Positions 25,651 through 34,993 are shown, counted from the first letter of the stretch. The stretch is 64,000 nucleotides of DNA from D37C17 sp964551815 (GCA_964551815.1 CAZKEL010000003.1:1-64000); one strand, 5' to 3'. Notes: generated by a model not told the origin, from the sequence alone. Translations and numbers: made by a program.

Positions 25651-26403
25651 TTAACCAAATCTGCCGGTGATGTAATCTTCCGTCTGTTTGAACTCAGGAT
25701 TTTTAAAAATCTGCTCTGTTATTCCATATTCAATGAGTTCTCCTTCATAAAGGAAGGCGGTGTAGTCTGATACTCTGGCAGCTTGCTGCATATTATGAGT
25801 GACTATGACTATGCTGTAATTTTTACGTAATTTTTTAATGAGGGATTCAATGGTTGCTGTTGACCTGGGGTCTAAAGCAGAACAAGGTTCATCCATTAAA
25901 ATCACTTCTGGTTTCATGGCAATGGCTCTGGCAATACAAAGCCGTTGCTGCTGACCGCCGGATAACCCTAATGCTGAATCTTCCAGACGGTCTTTCACTT
26001 CTTCCCAAAGTCCTGCATTTTTCAAGCTGTCTTCTACCAGTTCATCTTTGTTTCCTGAGAATCCATTCATTTCAGGACCCCAGGTTATATTTTTGTAAAT
26101 TGATTTCGGAAACGGATTAGGCTTTTGAAAAACCATTCCAATACTTTTCCGTAGTTCAGTGGCATCTGTTTTTTTATGATAAATATCCTGATTTTGAAAT
26201 AATACCTCCCCAGTGATGGAAAAACTATCTATGAAATCATTCATTCTGTTCATTGAACGCAACAGCGTTGACTTACCACAACCGGAAGGACCAATAATTG
26301 CAGTGACTTTTTGTTTTTCAATTTCCATGGTACAATTTGAAATAGCCTGATATTTTCCATAGAAGAGATTTAGATTTTTGGTATGTAAAATTGAATTGTT
26401 CAT
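25651..26403 (-). CDS. pstB: Phosphate ABC transporter ATP-binding protein
   Basis: 250 residues with all ABC ATPase motifs: Walker A GPSGCGKSTLLRSMNRMND, the Q-loop VFQKPNPFPKSI, signature LSGGQQQRLCIARA, Walker B VILMDEPCSALDP, and the switch His in IVTHNM. The NRMND sequence after Walker A and the PNPFPKSIY motif are specific to PstB. It starts four bases after the pstA stop. Confidence 0.98.
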   Translation of the reverse strand: MNNSILHTKNLNLFYGKYQAISNCTMEIEKQKVTAIIGPSGCGKSTLLRSMNRMNDFIDSFSITGEVLFQNQDIYHKKTDATELRKSIGMVFQKPNPFPKSIYKNITWGPEMNGFSGNKDELVEDSLKNAGLWEEVKDRLEDSALGLSGGQQQRLCIARAIAMKPEVILMDEPCSALDPRSTATIESLIKKLRKNYSIVIVTHNMQQAARVSDYTAFLYEGELIEYGITEQIFKNPEFKQTEDYITGRFG

Positions 26404-26407
26404 GATA

Positions 26408-27277
26408 TCAGAATTCTAATTTTTTGTTGGTGTAGTTTCGTAACAAAATTGCAATAGCATTCATAGTCAGCAGTACAAACAACAGCACAATAATACCAGC
26501 CGCCGCCACTTCATGAAAGGCTTCCTGGGGGCGGGATGCCCAATTAAAAACCTGGATTGGGAGAGTGGTGAAGGGATCCATGATATTTTCAGGGACAAAG
26601 GCAACATAAGTGAGAGCACCAATCATAATGAGGGGGGCTGTCTCCCCAATCGCCCGAGACATTGATAAAATCACACCAGTGAGAATCCCAGGCAGGGCAG
26701 AAGGTAGTACATGGTGGATTACTGTTTGCAATTTGGTGGCTCCAACGGCGAAAGCCCCCAGGCGAATGCTGTTAGGAACTGCCCGAATGGCTTCCCGGGA
26801 GGAAATGATGATAACCGGTAGAATCAATAAAGACATGGTAAAACTCCCTGCCAATACAGATCGGTCTAAATGGGAAAACCGTACAAAAATGACCAACCCT
26901 AAAATTCCATAAACAATGGACGGAACACCTGCCAAGTTGGCAATATTGACTTCGATAATTCGATGCAGTTTATTCTTTTTACCATATTCTTCAAGATACA
27001 CTGCAGATGACACACCCAAGGGGACAGAAACAATGGCAACCAATGATAACATCCAGACGCTGCCGTGCAGTGCTGACTTTATGCCTGCTTTTTCAGGAAA
27101 GCGGGAAGGAAAATTTTGTAGAAAATTCCAGGATAGTTTTTCAAATCCCGTGATGGTAACGTGGGTTAATAAAAATGCAAGAATACCAAGGGAAGACCAA
27201 GTGAGCAATTTAGCCGTCCACTTAAAGATACAGTCAATTCGTTGTCGTTTATTCAGCGATGAAGATGGGTTATTCAT
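26408..27277 (-). CDS. pstA: Phosphate ABC transporter permease
   Basis: 289 residues with six transmembrane helices. The ABC permease coupling (EAA-like) region is REAIRAVPNSIRLGAFAVGATKLQTV, followed by GILTGVILSMSRAIGETAPL, which is typical for PstA. It overlaps the pstC stop by eight bases and works with PstC as the membrane channel for phosphate. Confidence 0.97.
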   Translation of the reverse strand: MNNPSSSLNKRQRIDCIFKWTAKLLTWSSLGILAFLLTHVTITGFEKLSWNFLQNFPSRFPEKAGIKSALHGSVWMLSLVAIVSVPLGVSSAVYLEEYGKKNKLHRIIEVNIANLAGVPSIVYGILGLVIFVRFSHLDRSVLAGSFTMSLLILPVIIISSREAIRAVPNSIRLGAFAVGATKLQTVIHHVLPSALPGILTGVILSMSRAIGETAPLIMIGALTYVAFVPENIMDPFTTLPIQVFNWASRPQEAFHEVAAAGIIVLLFVLLTMNAIAILLRNYTNKKLEF

Positions 27278-28160
27278 ATACTTCCCTGAATCGGTTCATA
27301 ATAAAATTAGAAAATAAATTCATGGTAAGGGTGACAACAAATAATAACCCTGCCACTGCAAAAATGGTTTGATATTCAATACCCCCGGCAGGGGTATCTC
27401 CCAGACTTACCTGAACAATATAGGCAGTCATGGTTTGAATACTCTCTAAGGGATTCAGAGTAAATTTTGGGGTTGCCCCTGCGGCGAGAGTGACTGCCAT
27501 GGTTTCACCAAACGCCCGAGACACTGCCAGCACAAAAGAGGCAATAATTCCCGATAAGGCTGCAGGAATTAATATGCCTTTAATCACCTCAAAAGAGGTG
27601 GTACCCAATGCAAACCCGCCTTGTTTTAAATGCTTAGGTACTGCCTGTAAAGCATCATCGCAGAGGGAGGCAACCATTGGCAATATCATTATTCCAACCA
27701 CAATGGAAGCACTGGCAGCATTAAAGATTTCTGTTGAAGGAATAAAGACCCTCAAAACGGGTGTAATAAAAGTAAGTGCAAAATATCCATATACTACGGT
27801 AGGGATTCCAGCTAATATTTCCAGAATTGGTTTGATTATTCTCCTGGTTTTTTTGGAGGCATACTGACTAAGATAAACTGCTGTGATAATTCCCATAGGA
27901 AGGGAAATGAGAGCAGAGCCTATGACGATGGTCAGCGTACCAAACAGCAGGGGGAGTACCCCAAATGCTTTTGGCTCCAGCAAGGGTTCCCATTTAGTCC
28001 CCAATAAAAATTCACTTATGGAAACATGCTTAAAGAAATGGAAGGACTCTGTCGCCAGAATATACACGATCATCACCGTAGTGAGAATACTGAGATAGGC
28101 ACAAAGAGCAAGCAGCTTTTCAGCTACCGGCTCTTTTATTTTTATCTTAAGCAGTGCCAT
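27270..28160 (-). CDS. pstC: Phosphate ABC transporter permease
   Basis: 296 residues with six transmembrane helices. GTLTIVIGSALISLPMGIIT and ALQAVPKHLKQGGFALGTTS match PstC, and AVSRAFGETMAVTLAAG is its conserved coupling segment. The start at 28160 (MALLKIKIKEP) lies just after the porin stop; a Met 19 codons further upstream would lie within the porin gene and is not needed. Confidence 0.96.
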   Translation of the reverse strand: MALLKIKIKEPVAEKLLALCAYLSILTTVMIVYILATESFHFFKHVSISEFLLGTKWEPLLEPKAFGVLPLLFGTLTIVIGSALISLPMGIITAVYLSQYASKKTRRIIKPILEILAGIPTVVYGYFALTFITPVLRVFIPSTEIFNAASASIVVGIMILPMVASLCDDALQAVPKHLKQGGFALGTTSFEVIKGILIPAALSGIIASFVLAVSRAFGETMAVTLAAGATPKFTLNPLESIQTMTAYIVQVSLGDTPAGGIEYQTIFAVAGLLFVVTLTMNLFSNFIMNRFREVYE

Positions 28161-28170
28161 GGTGGAAAAT

Positions 28171-29109
28171 TCAGAATTTGAATTGGAAGTTAACCATTGC
28201 CACAGAAGTGCCTTCACCGTTTTCGGGTGTGGTCATCCTAATATTTGGGGTAATGATAATCCCTTTAACCGGTTTATATTCCAGCCCTGCGATGGTATAC
28301 GTTTCAGTGTTATTATCAGTGGAATTATCCGCATCATGGAGATCAACATAGACAAGTGCAGATAATTTGGCTGAAATATTATAGGTTCCGTAAAATGCCA
28401 AAATCTGTTCAGCACCTTCTGTTTCACTTACCGATTTTAAATCAAATTCTGCGCCAAAGCGAAATTTCTCCTGTGATAGCCCACCGAAAAATCCCGTTAC
28501 AGTCGTTGTTTGAGTAGTAGCCGATTCATTTTCTGCAGGCTCTGTAGAGAAGGAAAATCCAAAATTATATCCCTTGGCAGAAGATAATTTCTTTTCCCCA
28601 TAAACAAACTGGGTTGAGAATTTTTTATACTTGTCATTTTCGGGATTTTTATACCCACTGCCATTAGTGAGCATAAGGGAGTATTGGATATTATGTAATT
28701 TCCCTGAAAAGGCTGCCCCCATATCTGCAGAACTGGAAAATTTATGTCTATCCATAGGGGATTTCTCCAGATAGCGATAGCCCCAGGTTTTTTCGGTTAC
28801 ATTGAATATATTCATGCCCTGCAGCCCCAGCGTGAGTTTACCTGCAGGAAGCTTCCAATCAACCTTTGCATTTTTCAAATAAACAGATTTTGGCGAAGCT
28901 TTTGGATCTATGTCCGTTTGGAATTTATAGGATACTGACTCAGATAAATTCTGCTGGTAAGTCAAATATACTCTGCTTAAATCGAAGCTGTTGTACCCAT
29001 CTTGCTCTTCTGAAAGGTCGTAGGTGTAATTGTAGAATATAACCCCGCTGAATTTTCCATCCTGTGCAAATAGACTTGCAAGGAAGGATATTAGTAGTAA
29101 CTTTTTCAT
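28171..29109 (-). CDS. Outer-membrane porin in the pst operon
   Basis: 312 residues with a signal peptide (KKLLLISFLASLFAQD) and alternating amphipathic strands ending in an aromatic residue (VAMVNFQFKF), the form of an outer-membrane beta-barrel. No family name is certain; it may be a phosphate-selective or general porin. Its place between pstS and pstC strongly suggests it lets phosphate cross the outer membrane under starvation. The gene has a good AGGAGA ribosome site. Confidence 0.8.
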   Translation of the reverse strand: MKKLLLISFLASLFAQDGKFSGVIFYNYTYDLSEEQDGYNSFDLSRVYLTYQQNLSESVSYKFQTDIDPKASPKSVYLKNAKVDWKLPAGKLTLGLQGMNIFNVTEKTWGYRYLEKSPMDRHKFSSSADMGAAFSGKLHNIQYSLMLTNGSGYKNPENDKYKKFSTQFVYGEKKLSSAKGYNFGFSFSTEPAENESATTQTTTVTGFFGGLSQEKFRFGAEFDLKSVSETEGAEQILAFYGTYNISAKLSALVYVDLHDADNSTDNNTETYTIAGLEYKPVKGIIITPNIRMTTPENGEGTSVAMVNFQFKF

Positions 29110-29166
29110 TTTCTCTCCTTTTTAGTTAATCGTTGTTCCCGGAATAAATTCCTTAAGTAAAATTTA

Positions 29167-30111
29167 TTAGAACCACTTTCCAGAAAGTCTGGTTTGATAT
29201 CGGTGTAATACTTCTGCTGATACTTTTTCTGGCAGGGGCACATAGCCAACTTCAGAAACCAGGCTGGCAGTGTTGTTTAAATAGAATTGAATAAAGGTAT
29301 CAACTTCTGGTCGTTTTGCGGATTCAGGATTCACATAGATAAAGACAGGTCTGGAAAGGGGGGTATAGCTGCCATTGTTTATCGTTATTTCAGTGGGAGC
29401 AACGGGTCCATTGCCTCCGTCAATCTTAGCAACCTTTAACTTGTCTTTATTTTCAGCATAATAGGCAAAGCCGAAGAAACCCATTGCATATTTACTTCCT
29501 GCAACACCCTGAACCAAAACATTATCATCCTCAGACTTAGTGAAATCAGATCGGATATGATTCTTTTTACCAATAATGGCTTCTTTAAAGTAATCAAAGG
29601 TTCCTGAGTCTGTTCCGGGTCCATACAATTTTATTTTTTCATCAGGCCAACTTGGTCTCACATCATTCCAGGTTTTGATAGTAGTTTCTGCTTTCCAAAT
29701 GCTATTTAGCTCTACAACGGTAAGATAATCAATGAAGTCATTTTCCCTGTTGATAACAACGGATAGACCATCATAAGCCACAGGAAGTTCAATGTACTTT
29801 ATATTGTTTTCGGCAGCTTTTTTGATTTCTTTATCCTTAATGGTTCGGGAGGCATCATTAATGTCCGTTTCTCCCAATAAAAATTTTTTGAATCCACCGC
29901 CGGTACCGGAAATTCCCACCGTTACCCTAACTCTTGGATAGGATTTTCCAAACTCTTCCGCAACGGCTTCAGTAATGGGGAATACCGTACTGGATCCATC
30001 AATTTTAACGGTCCCTTTTAAATCACCTGCTCTGTCAGAATGTGTGGAATCTCCACATCCCATAGCTGCAATAATTGTAACCAGGATTAAATTCAACTTC
30101 TTAACTAACAT
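29167..30111 (-). CDS. pstS: Periplasmic phosphate-binding protein PstS
   Basis: 314 residues. The N-terminal signal ends in a possible lipobox (IAAMGCGD), so it may be a lipoprotein. The phosphate-binding signatures are present: VKIDGSSTVFPITEAVAEEF, VGISGTGGGFKKFLLGETDI and YGPGTDSGTFDYFKEAI. It captures phosphate for PstCAB. It follows a probable Pho box at 30216-30234. Confidence 0.96.
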   Translation of the reverse strand: MLVKKLNLILVTIIAAMGCGDSTHSDRAGDLKGTVKIDGSSTVFPITEAVAEEFGKSYPRVRVTVGISGTGGGFKKFLLGETDINDASRTIKDKEIKKAAENNIKYIELPVAYDGLSVVINRENDFIDYLTVVELNSIWKAETTIKTWNDVRPSWPDEKIKLYGPGTDSGTFDYFKEAIIGKKNHIRSDFTKSEDDNVLVQGVAGSKYAMGFFGFAYYAENKDKLKVAKIDGGNGPVAPTEITINNGSYTPLSRPVFIYVNPESAKRPEVDTFIQFYLNNTASLVSEVGYVPLPEKVSAEVLHRYQTRLSGKWF

Positions 30112-30215
30112 TATTTCATTTCTCCTTTATTTTGAATTTACTCTGAAAAACCACCTATAAGGGATTTACATTATTCAAAAATTAAAGGTTGAATATTAGC
30201 CTTTTATTTGAAGTT

Positions 30216-30234
30216 TGTTAGAATTGTGTTAGAA
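30216..30234 (-). promoter_or_regulatory. Probable Pho box upstream of pstS
   Basis: On the minus strand the octamer TTCTAACA occurs twice, exactly 11 bases apart, followed by a weaker TTCAAATA copy at the same spacing and then a TAATAT that could be a -10. Direct repeats with an 11-base period are the layout of PhoB/PhoP sites. They lie just after the phoR stop and about 105 bases before pstS, so pstS probably has its own promoter. Confidence 0.55.
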
Positions 30235-30236
30235 AA

Positions 30237-31988
30237 TCAGGCAGGAAGACAAATTTCGAAAGTTGAACCATTTCCCGGTTTACTGGAAACAGAAACAGTT
30301 CCGCCATGTAAACGGACGATATGCTTGACTATTGCAAGACCCAGCCCCGTACCTCCTTCATTGCGGGAGCGACCCTCATCCACTCTGTAAAACCTTTCAA
30401 ATAGCCTGTCAAAATGAGCAGGATCAATCCCAATTCCCTCATCAGATATGCGGAGGGAAATCAGTTTATTTTTTTGTTCCACTGTCAGGGTTACTCTACC
30501 ACCTGTATGGCTGTATTTGATGGCATTATTTATCAGATTGACCAGGGCATCCTGAATGAGCCCGGGATTAAGGGGAGTTGCCAATTTTTCATCAATGTCT
30601 GTCTCAATTTGAATTTGCTTTTGCTTAATGTCATGGCTGCAGGTTGCAAGAGAATCCCCAATGATTGTGGTAAGGGGATAGACTTCAAAGTCAATCTGTT
30701 GTTTATCCTCTTTCTGCTCAATTCTGGACAAAAGCAGGAGGTCATCAATAATTTGGTTTAACCGGTCTGTATGACTGGCTGTAATCTTGAGAAATTTATG
30801 TTGATCTTTCGTGTTTTCCACCGTGAGGAGCGTTTCCACAAATCCTTTAATAGCAGTTATGGGAGTTTTTAGTTCATGAGAAACATTGGCAACAAATTCT
30901 TTGCGGATATTTTCAAGTTTTCGCATCCTGGTTATATCATTGAAAACCACTACAGAACCAATACTTTCACCCTCTGCATTTAATAGGGCAGTTCCCCTTG
31001 CTATTAAATATTTTGAGGATTCAGAAATGTAAATTTCCTGCTCATTGAAACGCTCCGGTGAGGTTAGCTGTTGAAAATAATTAATGAACTCTGCATTACG
31101 GATAAGTCCAAATACGGATTTACCAATAGACTTTTCAATATCCAATTTAAAAAGAGCTGACCCTGCTTTATTTAGCATGATAATCTCTCCTGCATTGGTG
31201 AGGGCAATGACTGCTTCTACCATACTGCTGAGAATGGCAGACTGCTCATTTTTTTTCTCCGTAATAAATTGAATTCTTTCATCCAGCTCAGCTGCCATGC
31301 TGTTTAGTGAATCTGCCAAATGATTTAATTCATTGGTTGCAAACCGGGGAAGTTTGGTAGAAAAATCACCACTTGAAAATTGAGCGGCTCCAGCTTCCAT
31401 TTCCATTAGCGGTGAGGATATTTTTTTTGAAATATAGAAACTCCCTGCTAACGCCAGAATTGTGATGAAAAGTACTGAGATAAAAAGCTTTACATAGAGT
31501 TTTGTAATTTTTTCCTGCAGGTCTGTAATAGGCAGGGAGCTGCGTATCACCAATTGAATTCCCTGTATGGAAATGGGGATGGCAAGATACATCATTTCTT
31601 TTTGAACCGTGGCACTAAATCGGATAGACATCCCCGTACTATCATTAAATGCAGATTGTATTTCCGGCCGATTTATATGGTTATCCATTTCTGCAGGGTT
31701 ATGCTGTGAATCACCTAACACCTTTCCCGATTCATCAATAATCGTAAAGCGAGTTTGAGTGTTTTGACCCAATCTTTGACACAGCTTAGTTAAAGCATTT
31801 ATATCGTGAAGGTTTGAACCTGACAGTGATTCACTAAATAATATTGCTCTGGAAGTGAGATCGTTAACTTTCTCCTCATAATAAAACTCCTTCATGGAAG
31901 TGGTAAAGAACCAGGCTGAAGCAGACACTACCACGATAATCAATAAAAAAAATGCCAGAAATATGCGTGAGGATAGGGTTTGAAACAT
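30237..31988 (-). CDS. phoR: Phosphate-regulon sensor histidine kinase PhoR
   Basis: 583 residues. Two transmembrane helices (about 8-28 and 166-188) flank a periplasmic sensor domain. A HAMP segment, a PAS domain (LSSMVEAVIALTNAGEIIM), a HisKA domain with the phospho-accepting His in VSHELKTPITAIKGFVETLL, and a HATPase domain with N box NAIKYSHTGG and G box GGTGLGLAIVKHI follow in order. This PAS-HisKA layout and location match PhoR. It partners the PhoB protein encoded six bases upstream. Confidence 0.95.
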   Translation of the reverse strand: MFQTLSSRIFLAFFLLIIVVVSASAWFFTTSMKEFYYEEKVNDLTSRAILFSESLSGSNLHDINALTKLCQRLGQNTQTRFTIIDESGKVLGDSQHNPAEMDNHINRPEIQSAFNDSTGMSIRFSATVQKEMMYLAIPISIQGIQLVIRSSLPITDLQEKITKLYVKLFISVLFITILALAGSFYISKKISSPLMEMEAGAAQFSSGDFSTKLPRFATNELNHLADSLNSMAAELDERIQFITEKKNEQSAILSSMVEAVIALTNAGEIIMLNKAGSALFKLDIEKSIGKSVFGLIRNAEFINYFQQLTSPERFNEQEIYISESSKYLIARGTALLNAEGESIGSVVVFNDITRMRKLENIRKEFVANVSHELKTPITAIKGFVETLLTVENTKDQHKFLKITASHTDRLNQIIDDLLLLSRIEQKEDKQQIDFEVYPLTTIIGDSLATCSHDIKQKQIQIETDIDEKLATPLNPGLIQDALVNLINNAIKYSHTGGRVTLTVEQKNKLISLRISDEGIGIDPAHFDRLFERFYRVDEGRSRNEGGTGLGLAIVKHIVRLHGGTVSVSSKPGNGSTFEICLPA

Positions 31989-31994
31989 TGAGTA

Positions 31995-32696
31995 TTATTC
32001 TTCCCTTATGAAGCGGTATCCAACACCGCGGACTGTTTTGATAAACCTGCTGGACGCTCCTAATTTTTTTCTGAGGCCTACTATTTGAAAATCAATGCTT
32101 CTGTCAGTTACAGGATAATCTTCACCACGAACTTCATCAATCAACTGATTGCGGGTGAACACCCAATCAGGGTGACTGGCAAGAGTAAATAAAATTTGAA
32201 ATTCGGTGTAAGTGAGTTCAATTTTTTCTCCCTTAACGGCAACCTCCCTTTTGCCGGAATGAATAGTTAATTCATCAAATGTAAGCTCCTCCCTATCCCC
32301 TCCCTGGGTTTGTTGATTTCTTCGTAGCAGGGCATTCACCCGTGCCAACAAAACTTTGATTGAAAAGGGTTTGGTTACATAGTCATCTGCTCCCATTTCC
32401 AGCCCCTTTATTATGTCTTCCTCCTCTCCTTTTGCTGTGAGCATGAGAATGGGTATAGAGGCAGTCAGTGTATCATTTTTTAAAATTCTGCAGACTTCTA
32501 AGCCATTAATTCCCGGCATCATTAAATCAAGAATTATCAAAGAAGGCGTAATTAATCTAGCGGCTTTCACTGCTTCACTGCCATCCGGGGCATACTCCGT
32601 AGAATATCCAATGGATTGTATATTAAAACCTACCAATTCACGAATACTTTCTTCGTCATCAACTATTAAGATTTTGATATTTTTATCCTTCTGCAT
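31995..32696 (-). CDS. phoB: Phosphate-regulon response regulator PhoB
   Basis: 233 residues. A receiver domain with the acidic pair in IVDDEESIR, the phospho-acceptor Asp in LIILDLMMPGINGLEV, and the conserved Lys in DYVTKPFS is followed by a winged-helix OmpR/PhoB domain (LTYTEFQILFTLASHPDWVFTR, DRSIDFQIVGLRKKLG). It is the first gene of the minus-strand phosphate operon and sits beside the divergent symporter gene. Confidence 0.95.
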   Translation of the reverse strand: MQKDKNIKILIVDDEESIRELVGFNIQSIGYSTEYAPDGSEAVKAARLITPSLIILDLMMPGINGLEVCRILKNDTLTASIPILMLTAKGEEEDIIKGLEMGADDYVTKPFSIKVLLARVNALLRRNQQTQGGDREELTFDELTIHSGKREVAVKGEKIELTYTEFQILFTLASHPDWVFTRNQLIDEVRGEDYPVTDRSIDFQIVGLRKKLGASSRFIKTVRGVGYRFIREE

Positions 32697-32717
32697 TTGG
32701 TAATTTAGTTTTTATCC

Positions 32718-32737
32718 ATGAGGATTGTATGAGGATT
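32718..32737. promoter_or_regulatory. Possible Pho box between phoB and the Na/Pi symporter
   Basis: ATGAGGATT occurs twice 11 bases apart; on the minus strand this reads AATCCTCAT twice, resembling the CTGTCAT repeats of enterobacterial Pho boxes. It lies in the 118-base divergent gap, 22 bases before phoB and about 80 before the symporter gene. Which gene it serves is not clear; it may serve both. Confidence 0.4.
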
Positions 32738-32814
32738 TCCGATAATGAAAATTATGCTGAATCTGCTTGAAATTTATATTGTAAATTTTACGCTTCAACC
32801 ATTGCTGACATTAA

Positions 32815-33909
32815 GTGAATAAAAGATATATTTCTCTGATAAAAGTGGCAGGAGTCATTCTGTCACTTTATTTATTTCTGGTGGGAATTAAAGGGCTATC
32901 CTCCGGGATAAAAGCACTGGGAGGTGATTTCGCCAAAGAAATCATGACCACCACCAGCGATCCCTTTCTTGCACTTTTTATTGGGATATTGGCCACGACC
33001 TTATTTCAGAGTTCCTCCACTACTACTTCAATTATTGTAGGCATGGTGAGCGGGGGAGCAGTAAGCCTTACAGGTGCCATCCCCATGATTATGGGAGCCA
33101 ATATCGGAACCACCGTTACTAATACCATTGTGTCTATCGGTCATATTAATCGTGGTGGAGAGTTCAAGCGAGCCTTTTCAGCTTCTACGGTGCACGATTT
33201 TTTTAATATAATGGCTGTACTCATTTTATTTCCTATTGAAATAATGTTTGGATTTATAGAAAAAACTGCGACAGGTTTAGGTACACTCCTCTTTGGGACA
33301 ATAAGCACCAATGAAGTATTTAAAAGCCCCATAAAAACAGCAATTAAATGGGGTGCAAAACATTTGGAGTCTCTCAGTTTTGATAACAATACCCTATATA
33401 TTTTCCTCAGCATATTGCTCACCTTTGCCATGCTCTATAGTATTGTAAAACTGCTGAGAAGTCTGGTATTAGATAATATCAAACAATATTTTGACCAGTA
33501 TATTTTTAAGACTGCGTTAAGGGCAATCATTTTTGGGATGATTCTTACTATAATGGTGCAAAGCTCTTCCATCACTACTTCAACCATTGTGCCTTTGGCA
33601 GGAGCAGGGGTAGTGACCCTGCGGCAGCTCTATCCCTTTACATTAGGGGCAAATATCGGAACCACCGTCACGGCTCTGTTGGCTTCCCTGACTCTAAATG
33701 TTACTGCCATGGTGGCTGCTTTTGCCCATTTGTTTTTTAATATTTTTGGAATTGTACTCATTTTTATGAATCCTCTACTGCGTGACATTCCCGTTAAGGT
33801 GGCAGAATGGATTGCTGATGTTTCCATAAAGAATAAATTTATACCGGTAATTTATTTGCTGAGTTTCTTCTTCTTATTACCCCTCTTAACCATTTTTCTT
33901 GGGAGATAA
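32815..33909 (+). CDS. Na+/phosphate symporter (PNaS/NptA family)
   Basis: 364 residues, about nine transmembrane helices. The family's inverted-repeat QSSS motifs appear twice (LFQSSSTTTSIIVGMVSGG and MVQSSSITTSTIVPLAGAG), each followed by a GANIGTT motif that helps bind sodium and phosphate. The start is GTG; no clear ribosome-binding site is seen. It provides a second, sodium-driven phosphate route beside Pst, and it is followed immediately by a PhoU-like gene. Confidence 0.92.
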   Translation: MNKRYISLIKVAGVILSLYLFLVGIKGLSSGIKALGGDFAKEIMTTTSDPFLALFIGILATTLFQSSSTTTSIIVGMVSGGAVSLTGAIPMIMGANIGTTVTNTIVSIGHINRGGEFKRAFSASTVHDFFNIMAVLILFPIEIMFGFIEKTATGLGTLLFGTISTNEVFKSPIKTAIKWGAKHLESLSFDNNTLYIFLSILLTFAMLYSIVKLLRSLVLDNIKQYFDQYIFKTALRAIIFGMILTIMVQSSSITTSTIVPLAGAGVVTLRQLYPFTLGANIGTTVTALLASLTLNVTAMVAAFAHLFFNIFGIVLIFMNPLLRDIPVKVAEWIADVSIKNKFIPVIYLLSFFFLLPLLTIFLGR

Positions 33910-33911
33910 TT

Positions 33912-34577
33912 ATGTTTAAACAGATATTTGAAATATTTAACTCCAATAGCTTATATGAACAAGCGTTGGAAGAATGCCACGAAATGTTGGATATTGATCT
34001 GACTATGTTTAAGGCGTCAATCCAGTCTTTGCGTAAATCAGACTCATCAGAAATTGATATTGATATCTATGCCATGGATAAAAAAATTAATGAATTTGAA
34101 AGGGATGTCCGTCGGAAAATCATGACCCATCTTGCTGTTGGCGGAAAGGAGGATGTTGGTTCCGGGTTGGTACTTGTTTCGGTGGTTATTGATATAGAAA
34201 GAATTGGAGATTATACAAAAAATATTTATGATCTTGCCGTCACCCATCCAAAAAGGTTGGATGGGGGAGCAGCTGAAACACGCCTGAGTGAAATTGAAAA
34301 AATATCCTATTCTCTTTTTGAAGATTCTATTGATGCTTTTAAAAAGCAGGATATTGACAAAGCCCGCAATTTAATGGGATTTTATAAAGACAATATTTCT
34401 TCACAGGCAGACAGCATCACCAATGATATCATTTCTGGTACTGTTGAAAATATTCAGGCAGGTGAAGCCGCAGCAGTAGCTCTGTATGCTCGCTATCTTA
34501 AAAGAATTGCAGCCCATTCCAGAAATCTGATTTCTTCTGTGGTTAATCCTTTTGAACGCATAGGATATCCTGAATAA
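33912..34577 (+). CDS. PhoU-like protein paired with the Na/Pi symporter
   Basis: 221 residues with PhoU-like helical repeats: GLVLVSVVIDIERIGDYTKNIYD and AVALYARYLKRIAAHSRNLIS hold the expected metal-motif positions, although the second has K-R-I-A-A-H in place of the usual E-R-I-A-D-H. The gene begins two bases after the symporter stop. Many NptA-type symporters carry a fused C-terminal PhoU domain; here the domain is a separate gene, probably regulating the symporter. Confidence 0.88.
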   Translation: MFKQIFEIFNSNSLYEQALEECHEMLDIDLTMFKASIQSLRKSDSSEIDIDIYAMDKKINEFERDVRRKIMTHLAVGGKEDVGSGLVLVSVVIDIERIGDYTKNIYDLAVTHPKRLDGGAAETRLSEIEKISYSLFEDSIDAFKKQDIDKARNLMGFYKDNISSQADSITNDIISGTVENIQAGEAAAVALYARYLKRIAAHSRNLISSVVNPFERIGYPE

Positions 34578-34745
34578 ATGTATAAGTTCATCTGGTTATA
34601 TCTTTCTGCATTCGGCATTATGTTTGCCATACTGTCCTGGAGCCAGGAATCAGGGTTGCTCCCTGCAGATATTGGTTCCTTGAAAGGGTTTCTGGCCCTT
34701 ATAACAGGCACTGCCCTGTATTCCTTAGTAGGCAGAAAAGTATAA
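34578..34745 (+). CDS. Small two-span membrane protein after the PhoU-like gene (55 aa)
   Basis: The PhoU-like stop TAA is followed directly by an ATG opening 55 codons. Two hydrophobic stretches (FIWLYLSAFGIMFAILSW and GFLALITGTALYSLVG) frame a polar loop, and the C-terminus is basic (GRKV). Direct abutment to the phosphate pair and the regular membrane layout support a real gene. Family and function are unknown. Confidence 0.55.
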   Translation: MYKFIWLYLSAFGIMFAILSWSQESGLLPADIGSLKGFLALITGTALYSLVGRKV

Positions 34746-34805
34746 TCCTCCTCTAATTCCCGCTTAAAATTATTTTTTATATAGAAGAATTATTAAAAAA
34801 TATAA

Positions 34806-34823
34806 TAGGATATTTGTATCTTA
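34806..34823 (+). promoter_or_regulatory. TARGA-N8-TCYTA dyad, copy 1
   Basis: TAGGATATTTGTATCTTA. Near-identical copies lie upstream of hemN (46199) and a palindromic relative lies upstream of the second octaheme cytochrome (55593). It may be a binding site for a redox regulator in this locus. The function is inferred from recurrence only. Confidence 0.4.
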
Positions 34824-34923
34824 TTATAAATGTTTAATAAATTATTCGCTGTTACTGATAAATGTATTTCAGTGTTTAGCTTTATCTCAATTGAAACGGG
34901 ATTAAATTTTTATAAAAATCTTC

Positions 34924-34993
34924 AGGGGCAGAAACTGATATGGCTCTATCGTGACTTTCCTCCCAACTAAAGTTATGATAATTTTCTGCCCCT
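34924..34993 (+). other. Long-loop inverted repeat upstream of DUF309 and oxidase genes
   Basis: AGGGGCAGAAA (34924-34934) and TTTCTGCCCCT (34983-34993) pair over 11 bp and close a 48-base loop. The U tract needed for a terminator is missing, so a structured leader RNA or an operator pair is more likely. I do not recognise a riboswitch class. Confidence 0.4.
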
